Shown piece after piece: positions 1-10,956 of a DNA stretch of 64,000 bases; within the stretch, counting starts at the first letter, position 1; each line of letters starts with the position of its first letter. Made by a program: the position numbers and the translations under genes. Source of the stretch: Phycisphaerales bacterium (GTDB lineage: Bacteria; Planctomycetota; Phycisphaerae; Phycisphaerales; UBA1924). The stretch spans positions 62,001 to 126,000 of the forward strand of contig JAJDDI010000052.1 in NCBI GenBank assembly GCA_029260375.1, given 5' to 3'. The notes beneath the pieces are model-generated. The model was not told where the DNA came from. It did no database searches and saw only the letters and a list, made by a program, of their open reading frames with translations.

Positions 1-3000
1 ACAGCCCGGCCCGCTCGCGCGCGATCGCTTCTTCCTGAAGATACCCAGAGCTGAGCGCTGCGCTGATGGCCTCGTCGAACAACTCGGCGGCGCGCCACGA
101 ATCGCCCTTGAGGCGTGCCACCTCGGCTTCCACGAGCAGCAGCTTGTGCAGGAAGTTCTCCGGGCAACTCTTGGCCCACCGGCGCATGCTCGTCTGGTTG
201 CGCTCGATCCGCTCGAGCAGATGAGGTGTGGATTCGTCCCCTGCCGCGGCGACATCGATGAGCGACTCGTAGAACGCCTGCACCGCGACGCTCATGTGCC
301 CGGCGACGAACGAGATCCCGTCCGCCGCCAGCGCGGCGCACGCCCGCGCTTCGTCCAGGCGCCCGTACAGGTAGAGCGCTTGGCTCTTGATGACGTTGTA
401 GTGGGTCAGCGCGGGCTGGCCGTTGCGGGAGAGGACGTCGTCGAGGAACGCCGAGTCGTCCCCGCCGTCGGGCGCGAACGACGCGATCTCGGGCGTCAGC
501 CCGCTCAGGTCCATCGCGACGCGCTGGACCGCCGAGATCGGGTCCGTCGCGTGCTGGTTGCGCGTGCGTCGTCCGAACCGCGCCCACTCGTCCAGATCCG
601 GGAGCAGGTCTCCCAGGCGGCGTCCCTGATGGAACTGACAGAGCGAACGGTTGTACCGGTGGTATCCCGCGAACTGGAGCTCACCGGCCTGAAGGCCGAC
701 CTGGAACGCGCGGCTGTTGATCACCTGGAAGTCCTGCAGCGGCTGTGACCAGTGGTTGATGAAGGCGCAAAATATATGGCCCGTCCGGCAGACCTGCTGG
801 GCATTGCCGAGCGAGCCAGCAAGGTCCATCGCCAACTGTCCAAACTCGTAGGCACGCTCGTAGTCGTGCAAGACGGAGCTGTGCATGAGCCCGAAGAAGG
901 CGTATCCGACCGGCGAATCGGCTGTGTGACCGTGGTTGAGCGAAATGTTGACCATCATGGTGGCTGTTACGCGGCACATCGCGGGGTTCGCGATGTAGCA
1001 CATCGGGCACAGGCTGCCGAGGAGTGTCATCGCAACCCGCATCTCCGGGGAGGTCATTGCGCTGACGGTCGCGAGTTCCTGCGGGCGTCGGGCGTTCATC
1101 GCCGCCCGGTACGCGCTCAGCTCTCTCTCAAGGGCGTCGTCCAGGTCATCCCCGGGCAGCCCGATGCCGAGCATGGCCAGACCACGCAGGCCGGTCTCCA
1201 GTGCTCCGGCGTAGTCTCCGCTGAGGGTCTGTTGGATGATGAGCGTGTTGTGCAGCTCCGCTCTTTCCGTAGGCGATTGCAGCTTGGCGAGCATCGTCTC
1301 GATGATCTCTTGGGATCGCTCGAAGTCTCCCCGGAGATAGGCGGCGTCAACGTCTGCCCGGTTCAGGTCGCGCGTCAGTTGATAGTCAGTCTGCCAGGCG
1401 TCAGCGGAGAGGCACGAGAGCCCGGCCACGGCGTACGCCCGGGCCGCCTCATAGGCCGCGGTCGAGATGGCCCTGCGGGCCGCACGGAGATTCATCTGCG
1501 CGAGGGCGTGGCGCTCGTCCTCAGCGCGGATCAGCCCGATCGCCTGGTTGAGATGATCGGTCACTTCGAAGAGCCGCTCCTCGCTGGCTTGCGGCGAGAG
1601 CTCAGAGACGAGCGCACGCCCAATGCGCAGATGCGCCTCGCGCCGACGTTCTTCACTGAGCAGCGAGTACGCCGCCTGCTGCACACGGTCGTGCAAGAAG
1701 CGGAGACGCGACTGGGCGGCGGAGCCATCGCGGGTTTCCCCCAACCTCGTTCCGGCGCCACCCGAGATGACCAGGCCGAGCTCGATCGCCGGCGCCAGGC
1801 ACTCGTCGGGTTCATCGTCGGAAAGCAATCCCAGCGTGCCGATGTCGAACTGGTTCCCGATGCACGCCGCGAGGCGGAGCGCGTTCTGCGTGTTGCCGGG
1901 GAGGAGCTCGAGTCGGCGCACCATCAGGTCGACGACGTTCTCGGTGAAGTTCATCCGCTCGATCGCGGGCAGGTCCCAGGTCCATCGATTCTCGGCGTCG
2001 TCAAACTCCAAGGCGCCGCTGTGGTGCAGCGTCTCGAGAAACTGCTGCAGGAAGAACGGGTTCCCTTCGGTCTTGTCGATCACCAGTGATAGGAGATCGT
2101 CCAGGTCTCCTGGGTCTCTGTTGAGGGTATCGGTGAGCAGCTGGCGGACGTCATCTCTCCCGAGCGGGCCGAGCGCGATGGTGTTGACCGGGACTCCGTC
2201 AGAGCCGAGAGCCTCGATCATGCCGACGAGCGGATGGGACGCATCGACCTCGTTCTCGCGGTAGGCCCCGATGATGAGCAGGCGCCCGGCGTCTTCGTCC
2301 GCCAGCACGGATCTGACGAGATCGAGCGACGCCGGGTCTGCCCACTGGAGGTCGTCGAGGAAGACGACAAGTGGATGGTCTCGGCGGCACAACGCGTGCA
2401 CAAAGTCGCGCAGGACGGTTTGGAATCGGTTCCGGGCGGCCTCGACCCCGATTGCCGCCGGCGGCTCTTGAGGTCCGATGATGAGCTCGACCTCGGGTAC
2501 CACATCGATCACCAGTTGTCCGTTCGGCCCGACCGCTTCGAGGAGCAGTCGGCTCCAGGATTGAAGCGACGCCTCTGGCTCAGTGAGCAGCTGGCGGGAA
2601 AACTCGGCAAGCGCGGAAACGACCGCGCTGTAGGGGACGGTGCGCTGGAGCTGATCGAACTTGCCAGAGACGAAGTGCCCCCGGCGGCGTGTGATGGGGA
2701 CGTGCAACGCGTTGACGAGGGCGGATTTACCCACGCCCGAGTACCCGGCGGCCAGCACGAGCTCGGCGCCTTGACGCCCAACGCGCTCGAACGCTCGCAG
2801 CAACTCGTCGAGCTCGTCACCGCGTCCGTACAGCTTCTTGGCGACGCGGAATCTGTCCCGCACGTCCGCGCTGCCGGCGAGGAACGGCTCGGAACCGTCC
2901 CCGTCGTGAAGGCGATCTCGACAGGCGCGGAGGTCGTGCTGGATCCCCGCGGCGCTCTGGTACCGGTCCTCGGGGGCCTTCTCCATCAGCTTCCGGACGA

Positions 3001-3721
3001 CCCGGCAGATGGACTCGGGCAGATCCCCGTTGACGTCTCCTGCGTAGGGAGCGGGCGCCGCGAGGTGACAGTGGACCAGTTCCATCGGATCGCTCGCGGT
3101 AAACGGTAGCGAGCCGGTGAACAGCTCGAAGAGCGTCACACCGAGTGAGTAGTAATCACTCCGGTAGTCGACCGGTCGGTTCATCCGCCCAGTCTGCTCC
3201 GGCGCGAGGTACGCGAGTGTGCCCTCAAGCACGGTCGGGTGAGACACCGGGTGACGCTCCTCCGTGTCGCGCGACGAGATGCTGAAGTCGATGAGCGTGA
3301 CGGCGCCGCACTCCGGATTGATGAGCACGTTCGTCGGGTTGATATCCTTGTGGAGCACGCCGTGGCTGTGGACCGCCGCGATGATCCGGATGAGCTCGAT
3401 CGCGATGTCCAGGCGAGCAGCGATATCGACACTGTCGCGGCAGGAGTACACTGCGAGCGTCTCGCCGCAATGGTCCTCGAGCAGAAGGTGAACCCCACCG
3501 GCGTTGGACCGGAGCTCGAGCGCTCGGATCACGCCGTCGATGGAGAGCGTCGAGAGGATGTTGAACTCTCGTTCGAGCTCTGTGACCTCTTCATCGACGG
3601 ACAGGCCGACAGTAACACTCTTGATAATGACCGACGCGTTGTCCGCTTCGCGGAGCGCGCGGTGAACCGTGCGCCTGCGGCCGCTGTAGATCTCCTCCCG
3701 GAGTTGGAAGCCATCAATCAT
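1..3721 (-). CDS. Ser/Thr protein kinase - AAA ATPase - TPR signalling protein (C-terminus beyond window)
   Basis: The reading frame is open from an ATG at 3721 to the window edge (about 1240 residues, no stop), so the C-terminus is missing. Residues 1-270 are a protein-kinase domain: VIIK (Lys about 34), catalytic HKDINPTN near 125, DFS in place of DFG, then APEQTGR. A second NTPase module follows, with P-loop GYSGVGKS near 325 and Walker B FLDDLQWAD near 455. The rest is helical repeats typical of PknK-like regulators. Family knowledge: planctomycete homologues are often 'trifunctional kinase/ATP-binding/sensor histidine kinase' proteins of about 1700-1800 residues, so GAF and HisKA domains may lie outside the window. 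An in-frame GTG at 3733 is an alternative start; GAGG just before the ATG favours 3721. Role in signalling is sure; the signal is unknown. Confidence 0.9.
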   Translation of the reverse strand, partial: MIDGFQLREEIYSGRRRTVHRALREADNASVIIKSVTVGLSVDEEVTELEREFNILSTLSIDGVIRALELRSNAGGVHLLLEDHCGETLAVYSCRDSVDIAARLDIAIELIRIIAAVHSHGVLHKDINPTNVLINPECGAVTLIDFSISSRDTEERHPVSHPTVLEGTLAYLAPEQTGRMNRPVDYRSDYYSLGVTLFELFTGSLPFTASDPMELVHCHLAAPAPYAGDVNGDLPESICRVVRKLMEKAPEDRYQSAAGIQHDLRACRDRLHDGDGSEPFLAGSADVRDRFRVAKKLYGRGDELDELLRAFERVGRQGAELVLAAGYSGVGKSALVNALHVPITRRRGHFVSGKFDQLQRTVPYSAVVSALAEFSRQLLTEPEASLQSWSRLLLEAVGPNGQLVIDVVPEVELIIGPQEPPAAIGVEAARNRFQTVLRDFVHALCRRDHPLVVFLDDLQWADPASLDLVRSVLADEDAGRLLIIGAYRENEVDASHPLVGMIEALGSDGVPVNTIALGPLGRDDVRQLLTDTLNRDPGDLDDLLSLVIDKTEGNPFFLQQFLETLHHSGALEFDDAENRWTWDLPAIERMNFTENVVDLMVRRLELLPGNTQNALRLAACIGNQFDIGTLGLLSDDEPDECLAPAIELGLVISGGAGTRLGETRDGSAAQSRLRFLHDRVQQAAYSLLSEERRREAHLRIGRALVSELSPQASEERLFEVTDHLNQAIGLIRAEDERHALAQMNLRAARRAISTAAYEAARAYAVAGLSCLSADAWQTDYQLTRDLNRADVDAAYLRGDFERSQEIIETMLAKLQSPTERAELHNTLIIQQTLSGDYAGALETGLRGLAMLGIGLPGDDLDDALERELSAYRAAMNARRPQELATVSAMTSPEMRVAMTLLGSLCPMCYIANPAMCRVTATMMVNISLNHGHTADSPVGYAFFGLMHSSVLHDYERAYEFGQLAMDLAGSLGNAQQVCRTGHIFCAFINHWSQPLQDFQVINSRAFQVGLQAGELQFAGYHRYNRSLCQFHQGRRLGDLLPDLDEWARFGRRTRNQHATDPISAVQRVAMDLSGLTPEIASFAPDGGDDSAFLDDVLSRNGQPALTHYNVIKSQALYLYGRLDEARACAALAADGISFVAGHMSVAVQAFYESLIDVAAAGDESTPHLLERIERNQTSMRRWAKSCPENFLHKLLLVEAEVARLKGDSWRAAELFDEAISAALSSGYLQEEAIARERAGL

Positions 3722-4083
3722 GCCCTCACTCACTCGCTGTGGCTGAATCGCACCCTGTCCATTTTCATTCCGAGGCCTCCAGCTCCGTGGATAGATGAGC
3801 CTGCAACGCGCGGCCCATCTTCTTACGCCGGAAACCGAGCGGACCAGGGTATTCGGTCAGCATACGGGCTCAAGAGGCGCCTGATTCCTCGCAGAGAAAT
3901 CGAACGAGGCGAAACTCAAACCTCCTGCAGCACAACTGAAAACCGGGCCGCTGATGTAGTGAATACCCATCTGGCAGCGCCGATTGCGACCCGCGCGAAC
4001 CGAACACCAACCTAGCACGCCTCGAAGGGTCTGCGACGTCGTCCCGTCCCCCGTGCCCAAGCCCCAGGGCAGGACTCGGCCTG

Positions 4084-4194
4084 TCACCGGCGAATCCATG
4101 CAAACGGGCTAGAGACGGAACCGATCGTTGCGGCGCACATGAACAGGGTCGCGACCCCATCCGCCACCGCCCACACCGACAGCTCCGGGTCCAT
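4084..4194 (-). other. possible 36-residue membrane peptide ORF
   Basis: A short frame begins with ATG at 4194, with GGGGAGG about seven bases upstream, and stops at 4084. The predicted peptide starts MDPELSVWAV and has one hydrophobic stretch (about residues 8-30) followed by two arginines, like a tiny membrane peptide. It lies in the 680-bp space between the end of nadB and the start of the kinase. I know no family for it. Good ribosome-binding site and composition are the only support; chance is possible. Confidence 0.25.
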
Positions 4195-4214
4195 CGAAAG
4201 ACCTCCCCAGGATC

Positions 4215-4242
4215 AATGTCCGGCCATCTGCGGCTGGACATT
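4215..4242. terminator. hairpin, terminator-like, no clear U-tract
   Basis: AATGTCCGGCC and GGCTGGACATT form an 11-base stem with one G-T pair around a six-base loop. There is no T-run directly after it on either strand, so intrinsic termination is uncertain. It sits between nadB and the kinase gene. The remainder of 3722-4399 shows only weak short frames and the repeat copy at 4349-4399. Confidence 0.4.
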
Positions 4243-4348
4243 GCTAACCGCTTTGCCCCACGCACTTTAGTGCGCTTTGCCGCTGCGTGTCCCTAGACAC
4301 ATCGGACACCGAGAAGGCGGCGCACAGACTCCTGGCCCACCACAGAGC

Positions 4349-4399
4349 GGGGAGATCGCAGGGCGCCCAGACCGATCCGCTGACAGACCCTCATCATTG
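4349..4399 (-). repeat. 3'-flanking repeat element, copy 1
   Basis: Immediately after the nadB stop. Its core (4363-4390) is identical over 28 bases to a stretch at 21994-22021, and flanking bases on both sides are partly conserved (ATGATG / TAGTGG before, CGATCT after). On the minus strand both copies lie downstream of the 3' end of a minus-strand gene in the same orientation. A 28-base exact match in a 64-kb window is very unlikely by chance. Confidence 0.6.
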
Positions 4400-6052
4400 T
4401 CACAAGGAACGACGCCATGTGTCGTGAACGGCAAACGCCGTATCTGACTTCAGTGTGTCGCTCCGATAATGGCACCCGCGCGACTCACGGCGCCACAGCG
4501 CGGCCTGGACAATCACACTCGCGACGAGCAAGATGTTCTGGAGTTGCCAACCCGGTGCGTGCTTCGCGGTTCGATGCGTCAATCTCGCTTGCCAAACGTT
4601 GATTCGCGCCGCCGTTGCCGCCAGTGCTTTCTCCTCACGCACGATGCCCACGTGGTCCCACATCGCCGAGCGAAGCGCGGGAAGAGTCAGATTTGGGTCG
4701 GCGCTCTCGCCGCGGCGCCCATGTGAATCGTCCGCGTTTCGGGGAGACTTATTCTGGGGTGGAATATCGGTTCCGCCACGAGCCCGTAGATCTTCGGACT
4801 CTCTGCGCGGCTGCTCCCCCGCGGAGCGACCGGCGGCCTCACCCATGACGAGCCCCTCGAGAAGTGAGTTGCTCGCCAGACGATTCGCTCCGTGGAGGCC
4901 GGTGGAGGCGACCTCGCCCGCGGCGTACAGACCCGGAATAGTCGTACGACCGGCGAGATCTGTCGCGACGCCGCCGATCAGATAATGTGCCGCAGGTGTG
5001 ATGGGCACAAGATCAATGGTGGGATCCAGCCCATATCGCGCGAGCATCGCCGTGATACCAGGAAACCGAGCCGCGAAGCGTCGCACATGGCGAGCGTCGA
5101 GGAACACTCGCCCTCGATCGCCGGAGCACTGCACGCTCACGATGGCCCTGCTCACCACGTCTCTGGGAGCCAGCTCGGCCAAGGGGTGCGTGTCGGCCAT
5201 GAATCGTCGTCCACGCCAGTCCACGAGATGAGCGCCCTCCCCCCGGACAGCCTCGCTGATCAGGTGTCGCGGCGATCCCGGCAGATCGAGCGTCGTGGGG
5301 TGAAACTGGATAAAGGCCATGTCGCTGAGCTGCGCGCCGGCCCGGTAGGCCATGGCAACGCCGTCACCAGTCGCGCCACAGGTATTCGTGCTCTCCTCAT
5401 ATGCCATCGAGGCCCCGCCGCAGGCGAGAACTGTCGCGCGAGCCCGGATGATGCGAAGCCCCTGATTCGGGTCGTGGACGATGACGCCGAGCACGGGCCC
5501 CAACAATTCAGGGTCATCGGGCGTCAGCAGATCGAGCACGAAACAAGAGCGGTAGACGGAAATCGACGGGTCGGAACGCACCTTCCCGATGAGGCAGTCG
5601 ATCAATGCCCTTCCGGTGGCGTCGCCATGCGCATGAACGATACGACGCCGCGAGTGTCCCCCCTCCAGGCCCAATGCGATGCCGTCATCACTGTCTCGAT
5701 CGACACACATCCCCCAGGCGATGAGCTCTTGCAGGCGCTGCGGACCCGTCTCTACGATGTGCCGCACGACATCCGGGTTGCACAAGCCCGCGCCTGTGGT
5801 CAGAGTGTCGGCGATGTGTCGAGCGGCAGAATCGCCACGGCCGATGGCTACGGCGACCCCTCCTTGAGCTCGGAATGTGTTTGTTTGCGAGCGCGAAGAT
5901 TTCGCGAGCAGCATGACTCTTCCGTGTGAGGCCGCCGCGATGGCCGCACGCAGCCCCGCAACACCCGCTCCGATGACGAGTGTATCCGTGGAATCCTCCG
6001 GCAACCGGTGCGAATCGACCGGGACCAAGTAGCGTTGCGCATCGACAATCAT
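4400..6052 (-). CDS. nadB: L-aspartate oxidase
   Basis: FAD enzyme that oxidises L-aspartate to iminoaspartate, the first step of de novo NAD synthesis; its product feeds quinolinate synthase (nadA, same strand upstream). About 550 residues. The N-terminal FAD motif is GAGVAG at residues 28-33; further family landmarks are RAQGGVAVA, HAHGDATGRAL, AAGEVASTGLHGANRLASNS, MWDHVGIVRE and the C-terminal RESRGCHYR. The frame stays open upstream to 6577, but that part overlaps the panE-like gene and has no protein character, so I place the start at ATG 6052. A hydrophilic linker of roughly 40 residues before the C-terminal helical domain is a little long. The 148-bp gap to the preceding gene is the largest in the run. 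Confidence 0.93.
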   Translation of the reverse strand: MIVDAQRYLVPVDSHRLPEDSTDTLVIGAGVAGLRAAIAAASHGRVMLLAKSSRSQTNTFRAQGGVAVAIGRGDSAARHIADTLTTGAGLCNPDVVRHIVETGPQRLQELIAWGMCVDRDSDDGIALGLEGGHSRRRIVHAHGDATGRALIDCLIGKVRSDPSISVYRSCFVLDLLTPDDPELLGPVLGVIVHDPNQGLRIIRARATVLACGGASMAYEESTNTCGATGDGVAMAYRAGAQLSDMAFIQFHPTTLDLPGSPRHLISEAVRGEGAHLVDWRGRRFMADTHPLAELAPRDVVSRAIVSVQCSGDRGRVFLDARHVRRFAARFPGITAMLARYGLDPTIDLVPITPAAHYLIGGVATDLAGRTTIPGLYAAGEVASTGLHGANRLASNSLLEGLVMGEAAGRSAGEQPRRESEDLRARGGTDIPPQNKSPRNADDSHGRRGESADPNLTLPALRSAMWDHVGIVREEKALAATAARINVWQARLTHRTAKHAPGWQLQNILLVASVIVQAALWRRESRGCHYRSDTLKSDTAFAVHDTWRRSL

Positions 6053-6200
6053 GTTGATTGCTTGCGCGTCGCGCCGGTGCCCGATCGACCCGGCGCCGTT
6101 GCTTCGCCAGCGACACATCGCACGACAACCGGGGCCGCTCCGACGGGTGGGCTGGCCAATGCGGGCGGGAATCGAATCGGCCGCTGGCTTGGGGGCGTGG

Positions 6201-7277
6201 TCACGAGTCAAGCGTCCTGCCGTGAGCGCCGACGAAGCCGGGCCGATGAACTGTGGGTCCGGGTACACAGTCCATTTCATGACGCAAGAAAACGCGCCAG
6301 TCGAACGAATCGATGAGCGATGCAATAATTTCGTGCGAGGGAACGGGCACGCCGATGCGGAGGGCGTGCGCGATGATCTGGCGGTTAAGCTGACCGATCT
6401 CACTCTGCCGCCCGCTCCGGATATCGCCGACCATGCTTGGCGTGTGCCTGCGTGCCGATTCGAGTACAGCCCACATCCGCTCGGCGATGGCGGGATCGAG
6501 TCCGACGCCCTCCGCATGGGCCACGGCGAGTCCCTCTCGCATGAGGCTGTCCACGATCGCCCGCGCGGGAGAATCAAGCACCTCGCCGATGGAGCTATCC
6601 GTCAGAGCTGCAACCGGGTTCATCGAGGCGTTGAGAACCCCCTTCTCCCAAACGTGCGTCTCGATCTGCTCCGTGGCACAGGTCTGCAGGCCGCTCCCGG
6701 TGAGGACCGCCGCCAGCGCACGGGCCGCGGGCAGATCGTCTGGATGTGGGCTGCCGATGAAGTGAGGCGGGCTGTTGAGCATCACCTCCGCGGTGTTGGC
6801 CGTCTTCCGGGACGCACCGAAGTTGAGCACCATGCGGAGCACCCGAGAGCACGCGAGCCGCTCCATCAGCTCCCGCCCCGATTCAATCCCGTTCTGAAAG
6901 CTCACGATGCAGGGGCGTGCTGTGGGCCCGGCCAGCTCATGCAGAATCGGACGCAACTCATCGGCCACGGCCCCGATTGCAGTCGTCTTGGTCGCCACAA
7001 ATACTGCATCGTAAGGCGCATGCTGCACGAGCATGTTGCAACTCGCCACGATACGCGGGTGGGAGGCTCCCCGGAGCAGACCTCTGACGACCGCGCCGTT
7101 CCGTCGCATGACCGCCGCCTGACCGGCATCACGAACGACGATCGTCACCGGCAGCTCTCGCCCGAGCATCGCGGCCAGGCTCAGGCCCATGGCCCCGGCG
7201 CCGATCACGGCGACGCCCAGGGCAGGGATTCCGATGCGGTCCGGGGAGCTCACTGCCATACCCCATCGGAGGAGCAC
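6201..7277 (-). CDS. panE: 2-dehydropantoate 2-reductase family (ketopantoate reductase-like)
   Basis: NADPH-dependent reductase family of the coenzyme A pathway (ketopantoate to pantoate). Rossmann motif VAVIGAGAMG near residues 22-31; KTTA after the sheet; catalytic-type Lys and Asn in WEKGVLNAS followed by NPVAAL; substrate-side Ser in GDIRSGRQSE. 358 residues, slightly longer than usual (about 300-330) because of a C-terminal tail. The GTG at 7277 has GAGGGTGG upstream and overlaps the end of nadA by 28 bases; ATG 7259 is the alternative. Placed between nadA and nadB, it could act on another 2-oxo acid in this organism; the exact substrate is an inference. Confidence 0.82.
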   Translation of the reverse strand: MLLRWGMAVSSPDRIGIPALGVAVIGAGAMGLSLAAMLGRELPVTIVVRDAGQAAVMRRNGAVVRGLLRGASHPRIVASCNMLVQHAPYDAVFVATKTTAIGAVADELRPILHELAGPTARPCIVSFQNGIESGRELMERLACSRVLRMVLNFGASRKTANTAEVMLNSPPHFIGSPHPDDLPAARALAAVLTGSGLQTCATEQIETHVWEKGVLNASMNPVAALTDSSIGEVLDSPARAIVDSLMREGLAVAHAEGVGLDPAIAERMWAVLESARRHTPSMVGDIRSGRQSEIGQLNRQIIAHALRIGVPVPSHEIIASLIDSFDWRVFLRHEMDCVPGPTVHRPGFVGAHGRTLDS

Positions 7278-8587
7278 GGACTGCCACCCTCGACGATCTC
7301 GATCATCCTCCGCATCGCGGCCCGAGCGTGACGCACCAGTTCCGTCCGCTCTTCCGTATCGAGCCGGTCGCGTGCCGCGGTGCTTTCATTGACGACATCC
7401 CCGGGCAGAACGCGATTGATGTCGGGCGGCGTGCCGCGTCGCAGAAGGTCGAGCACCCCGGCCAGGTGGGGCGGATCGTTCCGGCTCATCGTCGCGCACC
7501 CGCATCCTGCCACGCGCAGCAATCCCGGCTCGTCCACCGCGGCAAGGTGTTCGACCCGTATCTCGTGCAGCGCCGCCTGCTCGCGCAGATTGCGGACGAA
7601 ATGCCCTTCTGTGCCGATCGCGAAGCGTGATCCGGGCTCGGCGCCCATCACGGCTCCCCACAAGTAACTCGTGCTACCGCATCCGTCGGCCGCTCGCACG
7701 ACCTCAAGCGAGGACTCCGGATGCACGAGCACGGTCCAGCCACGATCGTGCCAATACCGGACATGCTCGGGTCGAAAAACCGAATGCACACCGCAATACG
7801 CGCCCCACAGAAGCAGCTCGGCGCGGTCGATGCGGCGCCAATCGTCGGCCAGGGACTCCGCTTGGCCGATCCCGGGCAAAATAGCAACGCGATCGGGGGA
7901 GATCCCGATCCGATCAGCGGCGTTCTCGCCCAGACGCCTATCCGGCACGAAGAGGACTCTCTCGGATCGCTTGCGGGCCCAGTCGAGCACCAGGGCGGCG
8001 TTCGAACTCGTGCATGTCGCCCCGCCGGATCGGCCCGCCATCGCTTTGATGCGCCCGGAGGTGTTCATGTACGCGACCACAACGAACTCGTCGCCGTACC
8101 GCTCGGAGAGCTGGTCGATGATGGGGGCAACGGCGTCCTCCTTGGCCATCATCTCCATCGTGCATCCCGCCTTGGGATTGGTGATCCAGACTTCCTGGTG
8201 CGGTTGGGCGAGGATGGCTACGGCCTCGGCCATGAAGTGAACGGCCGATTGGACGATGATCGATGCCCGCGGGGACCGTTCGCCGAGCAGTGCGAGGGAA
8301 TAGCTGTCCCCTATCGAGCCGCCGTAGCGTTCGACGAGCTTGACGATCTCGCCGCCCATGTAGTAGTGGGCCATCAGGAGCAATGAGTCGCCGAAGTGAC
8401 TGACGGCGGGCTTGACGTACCGATCGAGCCAGGGCAGGACGGTCTCGGGCTTGCGATCCGGCAGGGCGAGGTATTCCTCGGCGTATGACCGGAACTCGGG
8501 CTGGTACCAATCGAGCGGCAAGTCCGACTGGCACAGGTCGATCCCCGGTCTGATGGTGATGCCGGAACTCGGCAGACAAACTGACAT
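7250..8587 (-). CDS. nadA: quinolinate synthase
   Basis: [4Fe-4S] enzyme that condenses iminoaspartate with dihydroxyacetone phosphate to quinolinate. Motifs: AHYYMGGEIVKL near the N-terminus, VHFMAEAVAIL, then three conserved cysteine sites AGCTMEMMA, TCTSSNA and the C-terminal GCGCATMSRNDP that ligate the cluster; VHPESS is also typical. 445 residues, longer than the short bacterial form. Start ATG 8587 has GAGG eight bases upstream. It lies on the same strand as RIC-type Fe-S repair, which fits the oxygen- and NO-sensitive cluster. No nadC is present in the window. Confidence 0.93.
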   Translation of the reverse strand: MSVCLPSSGITIRPGIDLCQSDLPLDWYQPEFRSYAEEYLALPDRKPETVLPWLDRYVKPAVSHFGDSLLLMAHYYMGGEIVKLVERYGGSIGDSYSLALLGERSPRASIIVQSAVHFMAEAVAILAQPHQEVWITNPKAGCTMEMMAKEDAVAPIIDQLSERYGDEFVVVAYMNTSGRIKAMAGRSGGATCTSSNAALVLDWARKRSERVLFVPDRRLGENAADRIGISPDRVAILPGIGQAESLADDWRRIDRAELLLWGAYCGVHSVFRPEHVRYWHDRGWTVLVHPESSLEVVRAADGCGSTSYLWGAVMGAEPGSRFAIGTEGHFVRNLREQAALHEIRVEHLAAVDEPGLLRVAGCGCATMSRNDPPHLAGVLDLLRRGTPPDINRVLPGDVVNESTAARDRLDTEERTELVRHARAAMRRMIEIVEGGSPCSSDGVWQ

Positions 8588-8644
8588 GCTGCGACCTCAC
8601 TGGTAGACCTGGATCACGCTTCGCTTCCACGGCGCCCGCCGCGG

Positions 8645-10392
<1,748 letters not shown>

Positions 10393-10956
10393 TCACCCTT
10401 CCCGACTGGCACGTAGTCCGCGCCGGGCGGCCATCTCCTGCCCGATCTCTCGAATCTGCGAAGCGTCCAGGGCGCCCTCCGCGGCAGGGAACAGCGTCTC
10501 GTCCTCGAAGGCGATGTGACGCGCATACAGGCGATCGAGTGCATCGAGGTCTCTCAAGATGAACTCCCCTTCACCCTTGCGCAGGCGCCCCTCGAGCAGC
10601 CAGGCATCGATGCGTTCATCGATCGCCGCGTACAACCGCTCCGCCTCGTCATGCTCCCGCTCCAACCGCTCCGCCTCACGGAGCAGCCCGCCCAGAGACT
10701 CACCCCCGACCGCGCGAAGACGCGGGAAGAGCGACTCCTCTTCGTCTTCCGTGTGCCGCGGCGCCGCCTCGCGGAAGTACCGCTGCGCCGCCCGCAGCGC
10801 CGCCCCCGCCTCGTCGTCGAGTGGCCCGGTGGAACACCGCTCCAGAGCGCGCCGGATGACAGCGAGAAACCCCTCGATACGCCGATGACAGTCGCTCATC
10901 AACGCGAACGGGGTGTCGAATCCCGGTTGACCCTGTGTGCCCAATGACACCGGCAT
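10393..10956 (-). CDS. hemerythrin (HHE) domain protein
   Basis: 187 residues forming a four-helix hemerythrin-like fold. Di-iron ligand-type residues are spread as expected: SDCHRRIEG, PRHTEDEEESLFPRL, EREHDEAERLY and YARHIAFEDETLFP. Such proteins bind O2 or NO, or store iron. The start overlaps the stop of the RIC gene (TGATG), so the two are probably translated together and act in the same stress response. Partner and ligand cannot be told from sequence. Confidence 0.88.
   Translation of the reverse strand: MPVSLGTQGQPGFDTPFALMSDCHRRIEGFLAVIRRALERCSTGPLDDEAGAALRAAQRYFREAAPRHTEDEEESLFPRLRAVGGESLGGLLREAERLEREHDEAERLYAAIDERIDAWLLEGRLRKGEGEFILRDLDALDRLYARHIAFEDETLFPAAEGALDASQIREIGQEMAARRGLRASREG

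Noticed and set aside
146-4015. Long plus-strand open frames across 146-4015
   Set aside because: They are antisense to the kinase gene, have Arg/Ala/Val-rich composition without domains, and the minus frame shows kinase and ATPase motifs throughout.
6053-6577. Extension of nadB to a start at 6577
   Set aside because: The extra 175 residues overlap the panE-like gene and show no protein pattern; a good ATG at 6052 fits the family N-terminus.
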